Assembly (NCBI GenBank): GCA_036012905.1
Contig: DASCQF010000011.1
Span: 20,648 to 84,647 of the forward strand
Source: NP936 sp002726085
GTDB taxonomy: Bacteria > Acidobacteriota > Vicinamibacteria > Vicinamibacterales > UBA8438
Length of the DNA: 64,000 bases
Reading direction: 5' to 3'
The position numbers and the translations under genes were made by a program. A model generated the notes under the pieces. The model was not told the origin of the DNA, searched no databases, and saw only the letters and a list, made by a program, of their open reading frames with translations. Positions 62,648 through 64,000 of this stretch are shown here, one piece after another (position 1 is the first letter of the stretch; the number at the start of each line of letters is the position of its first letter).

Positions 62648-63897
62648 TGTTCGTCGGTGCCGGTCTCCCCCTCGGGGGATGGCTGCGCGACGGTCTCGGT
62701 CGCCGGTGCCGCCGCCGGTGCGGGGGCATCACTTGGACCTGGCGTCGGCGGCGCGAGGGCTGATCTTGGCGACCCGGTGTCGGCGACCTGCGGCAGCGCG
62801 GCCGGTGTCGGCGGTTCAGGGTCCCCAGACGGAGCAGTCGACCCGGTGTCGGCGGCCGGTGTCGGCAATGCAGCGTCCACGGAAGTAGCAGTCGAAGTCG
62901 ATGGGCTCGTCTCCGGTGGCTTGGCCGACGGCTCTTCGAGCGGCGCAGGTGGCGGCGTGGCTGCAGGGGTCTGTGCCGGCTCGGTGTTCTGACCAGCCGT
63001 GTCCGTTGGGAGTGTCGTAGTAGCCGGTTCAGGCGCCGACGTTGCCCTCTCACTCTCGGCGGATCCCCCGGCCGCGGCGGCGGCGTTTGTTCCGGTGTCC
63101 GGCGTCGTCGTCCCACCGGACCGTCGCCGGGACCGTCGCCGTCGTCGGCGGGGCCGGCTGGTTCCGGTCGACGAAGTATTCTCGGCGTCCTCGCCAGTGC
63201 CGTCGGGGCCGCCAGGTGGTCGCGGAGACCGGCTCTGGACCACCGATTCCAGCGCGCGCGCGCGCCGTTCGTCGAAATCGAGCCGCCCGGCTACCGACTC
63301 CACCAGCATCCGGTGATTCTTCATGTCCACCGACAGCCGGCTCATCTCCACCACGAGATTGTTGAGCACCTCGTAGTTCAGGGCGTCGAGCTCCTCGCGT
63401 GCGGCAAATTTCGCACCGGCCCGCTCGAACTGCTTGGTGACCCGTTCGGCAAGATCGGTCTGTTGCTGCAGGAGCCGCAACGTCCAGGTATTGATCTCCG
63501 CCTGCCGCGTCAGCGCGAACGAGACCGGGTTCGGGTTGATGAACAGCTTGAGGATCGGGTTCAAGAGCTTGCGGATCAGACGGATCAGTTTCCCCATCGT
63601 TCCTCTGGACGACGCGTAGATTGTATGCTCGTCGAATTCAAACGGTTCCGGCGCCGGGCCCGGTTTCTCGTGACGGACAGGTTCCAACGCCGCGGGTGGC
63701 TCGAGGTTCCGGTAATGCTCGACCAGGTCAGACCGTACCTGCCGTGGGTCGAGAAACCGCTCGAGCTTCACCGTGGCCAGTTCCTGGGTTTGTTGCTCGG
63801 TGTAGTCTGTGCCCCGTTTTTCACGGATACGCTGACGGATCTGCTCCATGATCCGCGTGACATCGACAGAACTCGACTGAATGTTGAACTCGGCCAT
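62644..63897 (-). CDS. coiled-coil protein with low-complexity tail, first in the glycosyltransferase operon
   Basis: 417 residues. Residues 1-70 (FNIQSSSVDVTRIMEQIRQR, REKRGTDYTEQQTQEL) resemble N-terminal segments found on Acidobacteria O-antigen-type methyltransferases; about 115-220 is a helical coiled-coil region (LRLLQQQTDLAERVTKQFER, MSRLSVDMKNHRMLVES). From about 225 the chain is basic then Pro/Ala/Thr-rich and disordered. No methyltransferase domain is present here. It probably acts with the transferases (inference from overlap and shared N-terminus). Confidence 0.75.
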   Translation of the reverse strand: MAEFNIQSSSVDVTRIMEQIRQRIREKRGTDYTEQQTQELATVKLERFLDPRQVRSDLVEHYRNLEPPAALEPVRHEKPGPAPEPFEFDEHTIYASSRGTMGKLIRLIRKLLNPILKLFINPNPVSFALTRQAEINTWTLRLLQQQTDLAERVTKQFERAGAKFAAREELDALNYEVLNNLVVEMSRLSVDMKNHRMLVESVAGRLDFDERRARALESVVQSRSPRPPGGPDGTGEDAENTSSTGTSRPRRRRRRSRRRSGGTTTPDTGTNAAAAAGGSAESERATSAPEPATTTLPTDTAGQNTEPAQTPAATPPPAPLEEPSAKPPETSPSTSTATSVDAALPTPAADTGSTAPSGDPEPPTPAALPQVADTGSPRSALAPPTPGPSDAPAPAAAPATETVAQPSPEGETGTDEQ

Positions 63898-63907
63898 TGT
63901 TATTTAG

Positions 63908-64000
63908 TCGGGGCTTCGCCCCGAACTCCACGCGGGCGCTCCGCGGGGAACCCCAAAGCCCCACTCCGCGGCATCCTTCCGTGGGGCTCTGCCCCACACC
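63908..64000. repeat. cluster of GC-rich hairpins upstream of the glycosyltransferase operon
   Basis: TCGGGGCTTCGCCCCGA at 63908-63924 (7-base stem, 3-base loop), GCGGGCGCTCCGC-type stem near 63932-63945, and GTGGGGCTCTGCCCCAC at 63981-63997. They continue to the window edge. They may be a REP-like element or the terminator region of the gene beyond; no U-tract is visible. Confidence 0.5.

Overview
The window reads as chromosomal DNA of a high-GC, Gram-negative, probably aerobic heterotroph. The gene content (VWA protein of the Acidobacteria type, carboxypeptidase-regulatory-domain proteins with and without a TonB-type barrel, TonB with an N-terminal HTH, O-antigen-type proteins with a conserved N-terminus, many secreted peptidases and PQQ-fold proteins) suggests Acidobacteriota, most likely Vicinamibacteria (subdivision 6). 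This placement is an inference from family content; no rRNA or tRNA gene was seen.

Layout. 1-12.6 kb is a degradative/secretory block: a partial PEGA-domain membrane protein (- strand, running off the left edge), a secreted M28 peptidase, a 59-residue lipoprotein and a Tat-exported amidase (+), then on - an aldo/keto reductase, an exported alpha/beta hydrolase, a PQQ dehydrogenase, a frameshifted regulatory-domain protein and an S9 glutamyl-endopeptidase-like enzyme. An internally deleted DinB remnant lies among them. 12.7-24.3 kb holds a GT1 glycosyltransferase, a promoter-led operon of low-molecular-weight phosphatase, aminotransferase and an oxidoreductase-SelD fusion (ATGA coupled), a BCP peroxiredoxin, an M23 lipoprotein, DUF1015-serC, and a desaturase overlapping a zinc-ribbon rhomboid. 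24.3-36.7 kb has pcnB, a PQQ-propeller protein, polA, a regulatory-domain protein, a ZIP transporter, a VWA / membrane protein / HTH-TonB operon and a methyltransferase-like protein. 36.8-43.6 kb carries inositol-3-phosphate synthase, a small membrane protein, a secretin / ExeA-like ATPase / TPR set like MshL-MshM-MshN, and a MacB/LolD-type ATPase without its permease. 43.7-49.6 kb holds two peptide-type ABC ATPases, an acyl-CoA mutase large subunit, a small hypothetical gene and gpmI. 49.8-57.5 kb has a secreted protein, a plug-less regulatory-domain barrel protein, and a PDZ-membrane-GAF-PAS histidine kinase overlapping its sigma-54 response regulator. 57.5-63.9 kb is a - strand operon of four glycosyltransferases led by a coiled-coil protein, probably for cell-surface polysaccharide.

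Several intergenic regions carry a shared dispersed repeat built from (A/G)-rich arms such as GGAGTCAGAAGTCAG and their complements, often as inverted pairs around a 15-nt core (CGGAGGGCTTCGCCA). Short overlapping stop/start junctions (ATGA or GTGA) are frequent and define most operons. Points most worth checking are the HTH-TonB operon, the AT-rich palindromic island before the histidine kinase, the SelD coupling, the repeat family, and a Pol I with a natural Tyr at the ddNTP-discriminating position.
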